A stretch of DNA of 64,000 nucleotides, taken from the NCBI RefSeq assembly GCF_900166665.1, contig NZ_LT800494.1, positions 1,777,262 to 1,841,261 of the forward strand, in the 5' to 3' direction. A program made the translations under genes and the position numbers. Below, piece by piece: positions 36,048 through 45,070 of this stretch. The notes beneath the pieces were generated by a model. It was not told the origin of the DNA. It did no database searches and saw only the letters and a list, made by a program, of their open reading frames with translations. Each line of letters opens with the position of its first letter. Position 1 is the stretch's first letter. The DNA comes from Cytobacillus gottheilii. GTDB taxonomy: Bacteria > Bacillota > Bacilli > Bacillales > Cytobacillaceae.

Positions 36048-37130
36048 ATGCCATCAATTATTTCAGTTGCTGAGGCTAGTCCAAAGCATGTCGTCCATCA
36101 GAATGAAGTGATGAATTTTGCGAGAGATTTGTTCTCTGAATCCTATAAAGATCTTGAAAGATTATTAAAAGTATTTCAAAATGGCCAGATTGAAAAGAGG
36201 CATTTTGCAAAGGACTTGGATTGGTTTAAAAGAGACCATACCTTTCAAGAAAAGAATGATGCTTATATAGAATGTGCAGTTGAATTGGGAGCAGAAGCGA
36301 TGAAAGCCTGCCTCACCAGCAAGGAATTTTTGGTTGAGGATATTCCTTTTGAAGAAATAGATGCGATTTTTACCATTTCGAGTACAGGCATTTCTACACC
36401 AAGCATTGAAGCAAGAATCATGAACATCCTGCCCTTTTCCGAACATACGAAACGAATCCCGATTTGGGGTCTTGGGTGTGCAGGAGGTGCATCGGGATTA
36501 GCGAGAGCTTATGAATATTGTCTTGCATACCCAAAAGCAAAGGTGCTTGTGCTGGCGATTGAGTTATGCAGTCTTACATTTCAGCGGAATGACTTTTCAA
36601 AAAGTAATCTGGTAGGGACTTCTCTTTTTGCCGATGGTGTTGCTTGTGTGCTTGTGACTGGGGACGAAGGAAAACCTTCTAAATTAATTAAGGAGTCAGC
36701 ACCTAGAGTGATTGCAACACAATCTACTACCATGAAACATTCAACAGATGTGATGGGCTGGGATGTTAAAAATGATGGATTATATGTCATTTTTTCAAGA
36801 GATATCCCATCGATTGTTGAAAAGTGGCTGAAACCAAATGCACTGGGATTTCTGGAGAATAATCATATAAAGCTGGAGCAAATTACTCATTTTATTGCAC
36901 ACCCAGGAGGCAGAAAAGTAATTGAAGCCTATCAGGAGTCACTTGATTTCAAACCAGAGATGACTGAGATATCCCTTCAGGTTTTAAAAGAATACGGAAA
37001 TATGTCCTCCAGTACAATTCTTTATGTACTGAGAAGGTTCATGCATAGCGGGAAAAAAGGAGATATAGGGCTTGCAGCTGCATTGGGACCAGGCTTTAGC
37101 TCCGAATTGCTGTTGCTGGAATGGAGTTGA
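36048..37130 (+). CDS. bcsA: Type III polyketide synthase (chalcone synthase-like)
   Basis: This 360-residue thiolase-fold enzyme condenses acyl-CoA starters with malonyl-CoA to pyrones. The catalytic triad is in place: C144 (GLGCAGGASG), H285 (FIAHPGGRK) and N318 (YGNMSSSTI). GGAGGAAAAGGAG precedes the ATG. It is paired with ypbQ, as in the bpsA-bpsB operon of B. subtilis, whose products are alkylpyrones and their methyl ethers. Confidence 0.94.
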   Translation: MPSIISVAEASPKHVVHQNEVMNFARDLFSESYKDLERLLKVFQNGQIEKRHFAKDLDWFKRDHTFQEKNDAYIECAVELGAEAMKACLTSKEFLVEDIPFEEIDAIFTISSTGISTPSIEARIMNILPFSEHTKRIPIWGLGCAGGASGLARAYEYCLAYPKAKVLVLAIELCSLTFQRNDFSKSNLVGTSLFADGVACVLVTGDEGKPSKLIKESAPRVIATQSTTMKHSTDVMGWDVKNDGLYVIFSRDIPSIVEKWLKPNALGFLENNHIKLEQITHFIAHPGGRKVIEAYQESLDFKPEMTEISLQVLKEYGNMSSSTILYVLRRFMHSGKKGDIGLAAALGPGFSSELLLLEWS

Positions 37131-37134
37131 CGTC

Positions 37135-37656
37135 ATGAACATGTTTTATACCGTTTTTAGCTTAATTGTGCTTCAAAGATTATGCGAGCTTTACGTTGCA
37201 AAACACAATGAAAAGTGGATGAAAGAAAGAGGAGCTTTGGAATTTGGACAAGCTCATTATCCGTACATAGTTCTTCTCCACACCGCTTTTTTTATTAGCT
37301 TGCTTGGAGAAACAGTTCTCTTGGAAAACTCGGTTTCGGCTCTTTGGAAATTCTTATTGCCGATGTTTATTTTTTTGCAGGCAGGAAGGATATGGGCGCT
37401 TTTTTCATTAGGCCGCTATTGGAATACAAAAATTATTGTGTTGCCTAATGCAGAAGCAGTTCGAAAGGGTCCATACAAGTGGATCAAACATCCGAATTAT
37501 GTCATCGTAGCATTAGAATTAATGGTCATTCCACTATTATTTCAAGCATACATTACATTTGTTTTGTTCACTTTATTAAATATTGGGATGATGATGATCC
37601 GTATCCCAGCAGAGGAAAAGGCATTGCTGAATCTTACAGGAGAAAATCGCTTGTAA
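37135..37656 (+). CDS. ypbQ: Isoprenylcysteine carboxyl methyltransferase-family protein YpbQ
   Basis: The start at ATG 37135 (MNMFYTVFSLIVLQRL) is chosen because GGAG lies seven bases upstream; a longer reading would run into bcsA. The 173-residue membrane protein has about five helices and the ICMT signature 'VRKGPYKWIKHPNYVIVALE', with 'IRIPAEEKAL' near the end. In B. subtilis the partner (BpsB) O-methylates alkylpyrones made by the upstream synthase. Confidence 0.9.
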   Translation: MNMFYTVFSLIVLQRLCELYVAKHNEKWMKERGALEFGQAHYPYIVLLHTAFFISLLGETVLLENSVSALWKFLLPMFIFLQAGRIWALFSLGRYWNTKIIVLPNAEAVRKGPYKWIKHPNYVIVALELMVIPLLFQAYITFVLFTLLNIGMMMIRIPAEEKALLNLTGENRL

Positions 37657-37693
37657 GAGAGAGAGTAAAATGTGTGAAAATTTCATGAACATA

Positions 37694-37750
37694 TTGAAAA
37701 TGATTCTCGTTCTATGTTAGAATCCTAATTGAGGTTGAAAATTATTATCA
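37694..37750 (+). promoter_or_regulatory. Promoter with two Fur boxes
   Basis: TTGAAA (37694-37699), an 18-base spacer and TAGAAT (37718-37723) form the promoter. A Fur-box-like TGAAAAT-G-ATTCTCG (37695-37709) overlaps the -35. A near-perfect 7-1-7 Fur box TGAAAAT-T-ATTATCA (37736-37750; 14 of 15 bases of TGATAATNATTATCA) lies just after the expected transcription start. Confidence 0.7.
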
Positions 37751-37784
37751 ATAAAGGATTTTAATAAGGAAGGTGTTGTTACAT

Positions 37785-37874
37785 ATGACAACCGTCTTAG
37801 TTATTGGCACCATCGCCGCATATTCGATCGTAATGAAACACGTATTAAATAATGTAGTGAAACCAAACATATAA
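37785..37874 (+). CDS. Fur-controlled 29-residue membrane peptide
   Basis: The frame begins MTTVLVIGTIAAYSIV and ends HVLNNVVKPNI; AAGGAAGG lies about nine bases upstream. It is one short hydrophobic helix with a basic C-terminal end. Two Fur boxes sit on its promoter and a strong terminator follows ten bases after the stop, so the transcript is about 200 bases with a single tiny gene. B. subtilis Fur controls very small proteins (FbpA, FbpB, FbpC) that act with an sRNA, but I see no clear similarity. Confidence 0.7.
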   Translation: MTTVLVIGTIAAYSIVMKHVLNNVVKPNI

Positions 37875-37881
37875 GAAATAC

Positions 37882-37918
37882 AAAACCAGGACTTGCAGTA
37901 AAGTCCTGGTTTTTTTAT
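37882..37918 (+). terminator. Terminator of the Fur-controlled peptide gene
   Basis: AAACCAGGACTT and AAGTCCTGGTTT arms with a short loop and a run of seven T. Confidence 0.9.
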
Positions 37919-38038
37919 TGTCTAATTTTATAGGTCCTTTTTGAGTGCAAAAAGTTTGAAAAATCAAAAGACATACATAGGAAAAGTGATAAAAATCATA
38001 TACAATAATAACAATACAGATGGCAAGGGGAACTTAAT

Positions 38039-41000
38039 ATGATTCAAACGGAACTTCAGCAGTTAGACAAAAATCAATTAATAGAACGAATTACCTCATT
38101 TTATCAATATGTTCATGATAAAGCTGATGTCAAAACAGCAGAAAGAGCGAAAGACCTAGCGCAAAAACTTCATAAGGAAGAGTATGCCATAGCGTTTTGC
38201 GGCCATTTTTCCGCCGGGAAATCAAGCATGATCAATTCAGTTGCAGGAGAGAATCTTCTTCCTTCAAGTCCGATACCAACGAGTGCTAATTTAGTGAAAA
38301 TTAAAGCAGGCGATGACTATGCAAAAGTGTATTTTAAAAGTGGTGCGATTAAAGTTTATGAAGCTCCATATGATTATGAAAAAATAAAAAAATACAGCAA
38401 AGATGGCGATCAAATTCAATCAGTTGAGATAAGTCATTCTCAGACATCACTTCCTGCTCATGCAATTGTAATGGATACACCTGGTATTGATTCAACGGAT
38501 GATGCTCATCGAATCGCAACTGAATCAGCGATGCATCTGGCTGATGTTGTTTTTTATGTGATGGATTATAACCATGTTCAAGCTGAATTAAATTTCTTGT
38601 TTACTAAAGAACTTGTCAATGCAGGCAAAAAGGTGTATTTAGTTATCAATCAAATTGATAAGCATAGGGAAGAAGAGCTAAGCTTTGAACAGTTTCAAAA
38701 TGGTGTAAGAGATTCGTTTGCATCATGGGGGGTTATTCCCGAGAGGATTTTTTATACGACTTTAAAAGAAGAAGATCATCCACATAATGAATATACCGAT
38801 TTACAGAACAATCTGCAGCACTTATTAAAAGATGGAAGAAAGCAGCTGCCGCAGTCTATTTATCATTCTTTAGAAAAACTAATGAAAGATCACCATATAT
38901 GGATGGAGGAACAAAGCGCGGATCAGTTAGATTCATATGAGCGTGTATTAGCAGATTTAAATGAAGATGAGCGAGCGCTCGTTCCCGAAAAGCTGCAGGA
39001 AATAAATAAGATTATCGATGAGAAAAAGAAAGCGGCTACAATAATTGAAGTGAACTTAAATGACCAGGTAGATGAAATTCTTAAAAGTGCTTATATGATG
39101 CCGTTTCAGACAAGAGAACTCGCTGAAAACTACCTGAGGGCAGAGCAGCCTGATTTCAAAGTAGGACTGTTTTTTTCCAAACAAAAGACTATGGCTGAAA
39201 AAGAACAGCGGCTAACACAGTTTTATGATGACTTTTCTGATAAGGTAAACGCCCAGATTAATTGGCATCTGCGTCAGTTTTTGCAGAAGACACTGAAGGA
39301 GCAGGAAATCAATAGTGATACTCTTTATGAACAGGCTCAGCAGTTTGAAGTGAAGTTTGATAAAAGTCTGTTATCAAATACCGTTAAAACTGGCGCAAGA
39401 TTATCTGGTGATTATGTGCTTCAATATACGAATGATGTGGCCGAAAATATTAAAAAAATAGCAAAATCTGAGTATCGCATGATGAAAGATAAAATCATAG
39501 CTTCTATCGAAAAGAAGGGTGAAAAACAGCTTCTTCAACTATCTGCAGACCTTGCCGAACTAAACCGCTATGATGAAGCCTTAAAGGAAGTAAACACCGT
39601 CAAAGAACAATTAAAGCAAGCAAAGTCCTATATGATTGATCTTTTAACTGGAGCAGCTTCACCAGACAATATTCAGATCACATGGGGTGATCTAATAGCA
39701 GATGAAGAAGCAAATGTAGAAATCGTTACGGAAGAATATGCTATAAAGGAAGAAAAGAAACACTTTAAAAAGGTAATCGATCAGCCTGAAGCAGAAAAAG
39801 CTGCAGTCAGTCAGCAGGAAACATCAGCATTGGTTGAAAAGCTTTTGCATACTTCAACTTTACTAGCTGACGTACCTGGGTTTAAAACCATATCAGAGCA
39901 GCTGATCATAAAAGCAGACCGAATTAAAAATCAGCAGTTCACAGTAGCACTATTTGGGGCCTTTAGTGCAGGGAAATCATCTTTTGCCAATGCATTAATA
40001 GGCGAGAAGGTTCTGCCGGTTTCACCAAACCCCACAACTGCAGCCATCAATAAGATTATGCCAATTGATACAGACCATGGGCACGGAACTGTTTTGGTAT
40101 ATGTTAAAAAAGAAGACATCCTCTTTCAGGATATTAATGAATCATTAAAGGTTTTTGGTTTGTCTGCAGTCAATTTGAGTGATGCTCTGCAGAAAATTGA
40201 TAAGATTTTTCAGCCTGAACAACAAATTGAGGCATATGAGAAAACACATTTTGCCTTTTTGAAAGCATTTTCACAAGGTTTTTCAGAATTTCAAAACAAT
40301 CTTGGGGAAATGATCACAACCAATCTTAGCGAACTGGCAGATTATGTTGCGAAGGAAGAAAAATCCTGTTTTGTTGACTTAATAGAAGTGTACTATGACT
40401 GCCCGCTGACAAGAAGCGGTATTACGCTTGTTGATACTCCAGGAGCAGATTCGATTAATGCCCGTCATACTGGAGTGGCGTTTAATTATATTAAAAATTC
40501 AGATGCAATCCTGTTCGTAACCTACTATAATCATGCCTTCTCAAAAGCGGATCGGGAATTTCTCATTCAGCTTGGCCGTGTAAAGGATTCCTTTGAGCTT
40601 GATAAGATGTTTTTTATCGTTAACGCTATTGATCTTGCCAACAATGAAGAAGAGCTTGAAGACGTTCGGACATATGTTAAGGAACAGCTGACGCAATATG
40701 GAGTACGCCTTCCTTCTGTATATGGTGTATCAAGTTTACAGGCATTAGAGCAAAAGAAAAATAATGGTTCATTACATGAGGGAATGCAGCACTTTGAAGA
40801 GCGTTTCTATTCATTTATACATCATGACCTAATGAACATATCGATCTTAAGTGCTAAACGTGAACAAGAAAGATCAAAAGAGCAGCTGAAGGCATTTATT
40901 TCGTCTTCAATGGAAGATCAGTCATTAAAAGAGCAAAAAATTCAAGCTTTGGCAGCAGAGCAGCAGCGAATGCAGCATCTTCTCAAAGAACAAAGAACGG

Positions 41001-41677
41001 ATTTGCTGCAGAAAAGATTTACTCAAGAAGCCGACGAGCTAACCTTTTATATAAACCAGAGAGTATTCTTGAGATTTAGTGACTTTGTCAAAGAATCGTT
41101 TAATCCCTCCCTGCTAAAAGATGATGGCAGAAATTTAAAACGTGCATTAGGAACAGCTTTAGAAGACTTTCTAAAAAGCTTTGGGTTTGATTTTGCACAA
41201 GAAATGAGGGCCACCTCTTTAAGAGCAGAAGTTTTTATAGGAAAAATACTGCAGGAGCAGCATGAACGTTTAATGAATGAACTGAAAGAAATCAATCAAA
41301 ATATCTCTTTTACTTCATTTGAAAAAGCACAGTTTGAACCTATAGAATTTACAACTGCTTTCTCAGATCTAGATCAGCAGATGTTTAAGAAAGCATTATC
41401 TTATTTTAAAAATCCTAAAGCATTTTTTGAGAAAAATGAGCGGAAGCTTCTGGCAGATGAATTGCAGGCTGCAATGGAGGATCCCGCAGATGCATACTTA
41501 CAAAGGGAAGGGGAGAGGCTGAAAAATCATTATCAACCGCTGTTGACTAATGAATATAGCCGTATAGCAGACTCAATGCTCGAGCAAACCAATGAATATT
41601 ATAACGGCTTACTTTCTGCGCTTTCTAACCAATATCCAATAGAGAAGTTATATGAAATTGAAAAGCAAATTTCATGA
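38039..41677 (+). CDS. dynA: Dynamin-like GTPase DynA (YpbR)
   Basis: This 1212-residue tandem dynamin is two dynamin units fused in one chain, as in B. subtilis DynA. G1 loops are GHFSAGKSS (55-63) and GAFSAGKSS (640-648). Switch motifs are 'VMDTPGID' and 'LVDTPGAD', and G4-like motifs are 'VINQIDKH' and 'VNAIDLAN'. Long helical stalk segments follow each GTPase. The B. subtilis protein tethers and fuses membranes and helps resist phage and membrane damage. A terminator follows. Confidence 0.96.
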   Translation: MIQTELQQLDKNQLIERITSFYQYVHDKADVKTAERAKDLAQKLHKEEYAIAFCGHFSAGKSSMINSVAGENLLPSSPIPTSANLVKIKAGDDYAKVYFKSGAIKVYEAPYDYEKIKKYSKDGDQIQSVEISHSQTSLPAHAIVMDTPGIDSTDDAHRIATESAMHLADVVFYVMDYNHVQAELNFLFTKELVNAGKKVYLVINQIDKHREEELSFEQFQNGVRDSFASWGVIPERIFYTTLKEEDHPHNEYTDLQNNLQHLLKDGRKQLPQSIYHSLEKLMKDHHIWMEEQSADQLDSYERVLADLNEDERALVPEKLQEINKIIDEKKKAATIIEVNLNDQVDEILKSAYMMPFQTRELAENYLRAEQPDFKVGLFFSKQKTMAEKEQRLTQFYDDFSDKVNAQINWHLRQFLQKTLKEQEINSDTLYEQAQQFEVKFDKSLLSNTVKTGARLSGDYVLQYTNDVAENIKKIAKSEYRMMKDKIIASIEKKGEKQLLQLSADLAELNRYDEALKEVNTVKEQLKQAKSYMIDLLTGAASPDNIQITWGDLIADEEANVEIVTEEYAIKEEKKHFKKVIDQPEAEKAAVSQQETSALVEKLLHTSTLLADVPGFKTISEQLIIKADRIKNQQFTVALFGAFSAGKSSFANALIGEKVLPVSPNPTTAAINKIMPIDTDHGHGTVLVYVKKEDILFQDINESLKVFGLSAVNLSDALQKIDKIFQPEQQIEAYEKTHFAFLKAFSQGFSEFQNNLGEMITTNLSELADYVAKEEKSCFVDLIEVYYDCPLTRSGITLVDTPGADSINARHTGVAFNYIKNSDAILFVTYYNHAFSKADREFLIQLGRVKDSFELDKMFFIVNAIDLANNEEELEDVRTYVKEQLTQYGVRLPSVYGVSSLQALEQKKNNGSLHEGMQHFEERFYSFIHHDLMNISILSAKREQERSKEQLKAFISSSMEDQSLKEQKIQALAAEQQRMQHLLKEQRTDLLQKRFTQEADELTFYINQRVFLRFSDFVKESFNPSLLKDDGRNLKRALGTALEDFLKSFGFDFAQEMRATSLRAEVFIGKILQEQHERLMNELKEINQNISFTSFEKAQFEPIEFTTAFSDLDQQMFKKALSYFKNPKAFFEKNERKLLADELQAAMEDPADAYLQREGERLKNHYQPLLTNEYSRIADSMLEQTNEYYNGLLSALSNQYPIEKLYEIEKQIS

Positions 41678-41682
41678 TTTTT

Positions 41683-41715
41683 AGAGGGGTTTTGGAAACA
41701 AAATCCCTCTTTCTT
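41683..41715 (+). terminator. dynA terminator
   Basis: AGAGGG-g-TTTTG and CAAAA-t-CCCTCT arms with a GAAA loop, followed by TTCTT. Confidence 0.85.
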
Positions 41716-41780
41716 ATAAGCTTTTTGCTAAAATGACAGCATACTGCAAAAGAAACACAGGAAATGGAGGAGGATTTCAG

Positions 41781-42626
41781 TTGAGAACAATTGATGCTAA
41801 CTGGCTTAAACAGCACTTGAATGATGAAAAACTCGTTATCGCAGATTGCCGATTTCATTTAAGTGATCCGGAGGAAGGTGCAAAGTTATATAAAAAAGAT
41901 CATATTCCTGGTGCGCTTTATTTTGATCTGGAAAAGGATTTATCAGTTCCAGTTCAGCAGCATGGCGGAAGACACCCATTGCCGCCAATGAATAACTTTA
42001 TCGGGTTATTGGAGCGTTCGGGCATCGACCGGGCAACAACTGTTGTTGCATATGACGGCGGGCAAGGTGCTTTTGCTTCGCGTTTGTGGTGGATGCTTAC
42101 ATATGTCGGTCATGAAAAGGTATATATTTTAAATGGCGGTTATGAAAATTGGAAGAAACAAGATGGTGTCGTAACTGACGAAATTCCAACTCCAGCACCT
42201 GTCAGCTATAGTCCGGCCTACAAGCATGACATGATTGCTACATACGAAGAAGTAAAAGAAGCTGTCAGTGAAAAGCTAAATAATATAGTAATGATTGACT
42301 CACGTGAGGAGAAAAGATACTTAGGAATAGAAGAGCCAATAGACAAAAAGGCAGGAAGAATACCTGGGGCCATAAACAAAGTTTGGTTTGAAGGACTGGA
42401 GAATGGAAGCTTTAAAAATGCAAAAGAACAGCAAAAGAGATTCACAGACATCGACCCTTCTAAAACACTAATCGTCTACTGCGGTTCAGGCGTCACCGCC
42501 GCACCAAACTACATTGCCCTAAAAGAAGCTGGCTACCCACATGTCAAACTATACCCAGGCAGCTTCAGCGACTGGATCTCATATGAAGAAAATGAAGTGG
42601 AAACGGGTCCATTTAAAGGACTTTAA
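41781..42626 (+). CDS. Thiosulfate/3-mercaptopyruvate sulfurtransferase (rhodanese)
   Basis: The TTG start at 41781 (LRTIDANWLKQHL) is used because GGAGGAGG lies nine bases upstream; the longer frame has no site. The 281-residue protein has two rhodanese domains: an inactive one (about 1-130) and a catalytic one with C234 in 'VYCGSGVTAAPN', the CGSGVT loop typical of 3-mercaptopyruvate sulfurtransferases. It moves sulfane sulfur to acceptors such as cyanide or thiols. Confidence 0.92.
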   Translation: MRTIDANWLKQHLNDEKLVIADCRFHLSDPEEGAKLYKKDHIPGALYFDLEKDLSVPVQQHGGRHPLPPMNNFIGLLERSGIDRATTVVAYDGGQGAFASRLWWMLTYVGHEKVYILNGGYENWKKQDGVVTDEIPTPAPVSYSPAYKHDMIATYEEVKEAVSEKLNNIVMIDSREEKRYLGIEEPIDKKAGRIPGAINKVWFEGLENGSFKNAKEQQKRFTDIDPSKTLIVYCGSGVTAAPNYIALKEAGYPHVKLYPGSFSDWISYEENEVETGPFKGL

Positions 42627-42700
42627 TAGCGTCAATTGTAAAACTGAAGCTTAAAGAGAAGTAAGTATTTATGCTGTATTAAATAGAAGTATCGTTTGAT

Positions 42701-42813
42701 TTCCACTCCATGGTACTCGCTTTCCTGCGGGGGGGGTGCTGAGCCTCCTCGTCGCGCCGAGGAGGCTCAGCTTCCTCCCCTCGGAAAGTGAGTGTCCGCA
42801 GCGCAATGGAACG
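42701..42813 (-). repeat. GC-rich repeat module, rearranged copy with perfect stem
   Basis: One half matches the module (GAGGAGGCTCAGCTTCC, GGAAAGTGAGTGTCC, GCGCAATGGAAC). The other half is an inverted duplication, so GCTGAGCCTCCTCG (42738-42751) and CGAGGAGGCTCAGC (42758-42771) form a 14-bp perfect stem with loop TCGCGC. A run of eight G precedes it (42729-42736). It occupies most of the sulfurtransferase-ypcP gap. Confidence 0.8.
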
Positions 42814-42940
42814 GACTCGTATAAGAGATAATTGAATAACCGTATAAAACGCCTTTTTTGGTATTTTATATCCAGTTTTTAAAGAACTTATTAACCTATG
42901 CTATAATAGTATCTACGCAGTTTTCCAAGGAGGAATATAA

Positions 42941-43831
42941 ATGAAAGAAGATAAATCTACTCTACTATTAGTCGACGGAATGGCCCTTTTATTCAGAGCC
43001 TATTTTGCAACAGCAGTCAGCGGTCAATTTATGATCAATTCAAAAGGAGTTCCAACCAATGCAGTCTATGGCTTTGTGAAACACTTTTTAACCGCTATGT
43101 CTTCATTTAACCCAAGCCATGTAGCTGTGTGCTGGGATATGGGCAGTAAAACATTTAGAACAGAAATGTTTGATGGGTATAAATCTAACAGACCAGAGGC
43201 TCCAATTGAGCTTCAGCCACAATTTGAACTTGTAAAAGACGTGGTAGAAGCTTTTGATGTTCCGAACATCGGCTTATCAGGCTACGAAGCAGATGATTGT
43301 ATCGGCACCATAGCAAGAAGTGCTTCCAAGGAATGCAATGTCATAATCTTGACTGGTGACCAAGATATTTTACAGCTATTAGATGAACAGATCTCAGTTG
43401 TTCTTCTCCAAAAGGGATATGGTAATTATAAAGTTCATACAAAAGATACATTCTTCGAGGAAAAAGGCATTACACCCAAGCAGATGATTGATCTAAAGGC
43501 TTTTATGGGGGATACAAGTGATAACTATCCTGGTGTTAAAGGAATTGGAGAAAAAACAGCATTAAAGCTGCTTCAGCAGTACGAGCATATTGAAGGAGTA
43601 CTTGCTCATTTAACAGAGCTTCCAAAAGGGCAAAGAACGAAAATCGAACAAGATCTTGAAATGCTTCACTTAAGCAGACAGTTAGCGGAAATTAAATGCG
43701 ATGTTCCTGTTACGTGTACACTAGAACAATCGCACTATAAAATAAATCGCGAAAAAGTTCTTGCTAAGTTTACAGAAGTCGAATTCCGCGGACTCCATAA
43801 ATTCATACAGGAAGAACAGCAATACGCTTAA
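42941..43831 (+). CDS. ypcP: 5'-3' exonuclease YpcP (flap endonuclease family)
   Basis: This 296-residue protein resembles the N-terminal exonuclease domain of DNA polymerase I. Metal-binding motifs include 'LLVDGMALLFRAYF', 'GYEADDCIGTIA', 'ILTGDQDILQLL' and 'MGDTSDNYPGVKGIGEKTA', the last being the helix-hairpin-helix. It removes RNA primers or flaps. CCAAGGAGG precedes the ATG. Length equals B. subtilis YpcP. Confidence 0.95.
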   Translation: MKEDKSTLLLVDGMALLFRAYFATAVSGQFMINSKGVPTNAVYGFVKHFLTAMSSFNPSHVAVCWDMGSKTFRTEMFDGYKSNRPEAPIELQPQFELVKDVVEAFDVPNIGLSGYEADDCIGTIARSASKECNVIILTGDQDILQLLDEQISVVLLQKGYGNYKVHTKDTFFEEKGITPKQMIDLKAFMGDTSDNYPGVKGIGEKTALKLLQQYEHIEGVLAHLTELPKGQRTKIEQDLEMLHLSRQLAEIKCDVPVTCTLEQSHYKINREKVLAKFTEVEFRGLHKFIQEEQQYA

Positions 43832-43858
43832 AATAAATACCAAGATAAAGTGCGTATT

Positions 43859-43892
43859 AGAAAAAGGCCGACCAGTGATCGGCCTTTTTACT
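43859..43892. terminator. Bidirectional terminator, ypcP / sspL
   Basis: AAAAAGGCCGA and TCGGCCTTTTT arms around CCAGTGA, between convergent genes. Confidence 0.92.
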
Positions 43893-43896
43893 TTTT

Positions 43897-44034
43897 TTAT
43901 TTTGTGTTTTTCTTCTTCGCTGCATTCTCAAGCTTGCTTTTAGGCTCCTCAGTAAATTCAGCGTCCTGTCCGTAGCCTTGCGGATTTACACCAGATGCTT
44001 TTGTGCCACGGTTATCATTGCCTCTTCTGCTCAT
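43897..44034 (-). CDS. sspL: Small acid-soluble spore protein L
   Basis: This 45-residue gene starts MSRRGNDNRGTKASGVNPQG, with AGAGAGG about ten bases before the ATG. The pattern 'GVNPQG' then 'EEPKSKLENAAKKKNTK' matches SspL of B. subtilis ('GV.PQG' and 'PK.ELE..AKK.NTK'). It is convergent with ypcP and shares its terminator. Confidence 0.85.
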   Translation of the reverse strand: MSRRGNDNRGTKASGVNPQGYGQDAEFTEEPKSKLENAAKKKNTK

Positions 44035-44132
44035 CTCTTCATTCACCTCTCTTTTATGATCGATGTTTAGTAGTATGACCGAAAAGGAATAATTACACTA
44101 CACAAACTCCAAAATAAACAGGAGGTGATGAT

Positions 44133-44594
44133 ATGAATAAAGGAGTCTACATAGCACTCTTAAGTATAGGACTTGCTCAAGGGTTAAAAATTCCGATCCA
44201 TTATGCAAAAGAAAAAGAATTGCGGCCAGAACTCTTTTTTCAAACAGGAGGGATGCCTAGTTCACATTCAGCTGGAGTCTCCTCTCTGACGACATTCATT
44301 GCATTACAAAGAGGAGTTCCAACAGTTGATTTTGCGCTATCCCTAGTTTACGGACTTATTGTCATGTATGATGCACAGGGGATCCGCCGTCAAACGGGCG
44401 AACTTACACTAAAGGTAAATAGCCTTGGTGAACTAGTCGATAAAATCAATGCAGATGATACAGTTGAATTTAAAGAGGAAAAGCCAAAGAAGCTAAAAGA
44501 AATGCTGGGACATCAGCCTCAGGAGGTAATTGGTGGAGCGATACTCGGAGTTATTACAGGTACAATCGGCTATTATTTGACCAAAAAAAGGTAG
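44133..44594 (+). CDS. Divergent PAP2 family protein (YuiD-like)
   Basis: This 153-residue membrane protein follows GGAGGTGATG. It shows the DUF212/divergent-PAP2 features 'FFQTGGMPSSHSAGVSSLTT' and 'VMYDAQGIRRQTGE', the phosphatase-like SSH motif, and three to four membrane helices. The substrate is unknown; YuiD of B. subtilis is the nearest name I recall. Confidence 0.88.
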   Translation: MNKGVYIALLSIGLAQGLKIPIHYAKEKELRPELFFQTGGMPSSHSAGVSSLTTFIALQRGVPTVDFALSLVYGLIVMYDAQGIRRQTGELTLKVNSLGELVDKINADDTVEFKEEKPKKLKEMLGHQPQEVIGGAILGVITGTIGYYLTKKR

Positions 44595-44660
44595 ATAATT
44601 GTCGAAATTTACGGTAATATTTGAGGAGGAATGCTTTGTCAATTAGGGAGAGGAATGAAT

Positions 44661-44936
44661 ATGACTGTAAAAACAGTGGAAGAATATGTTCGTTTTTTAG
44701 AAAGCAAAGGCTTTCAGCTGAAAGAAGATGCCATTGGTTTTATCTACTTCGGCAAGCATTATACGAATGCTGGGGATGAACTTGTGAATGCAGCTTTAGA
44801 ACTTACTCTAAAAATACAAAAGTCATTTGATGGCAGTTTTTATATGTCCTTACTTGAAATGCTCACAACTCATGGTATAAAAAATAGGCAGGAAGCCATA
44901 CAATTTGTAAAAGAAAAGCATTTGCTTGCCATATAA
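44661..44936 (+). CDS. Conserved hypothetical protein, 91 residues
   Basis: The start at ATG 44661 (MTVKTVEEYVRFLESKG) is supported by AGGGAGAGG; the ATG at 44631 overlaps a second GGAGGA and would add ten residues. It is a soluble alpha/beta protein with 'GFIYFGKHYTNAGDELVNAA' in the middle and 'FVKEKHLLAI' at the end. I believe it is a Bacillaceae DUF family (possibly DUF6123) but I am not sure. Function unknown. Confidence 0.75.
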   Translation: MTVKTVEEYVRFLESKGFQLKEDAIGFIYFGKHYTNAGDELVNAALELTLKIQKSFDGSFYMSLLEMLTTHGIKNRQEAIQFVKEKHLLAI

Positions 44937-44949
44937 TTGAATAAAGACT

Positions 44950-44982
44950 AAGAAGGCGTGCAACCACACGCCTTTTCTTTTT
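44950..44982. terminator. Bidirectional terminator
   Basis: AAGGCGTG (44953-44960) and CACGCCTT (44967-44974), with T-rich and A-rich flanks, lie between a forward and a reverse gene. Confidence 0.85.
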
Positions 44983-45070
44983 TATCCATGTGCCATAAGG
45001 CTTTAACAGAACAGGTCCTGAGCCTATATTAAGGCTCATTTTTAAAATGTTGAGTGCACAATAAAGATCT

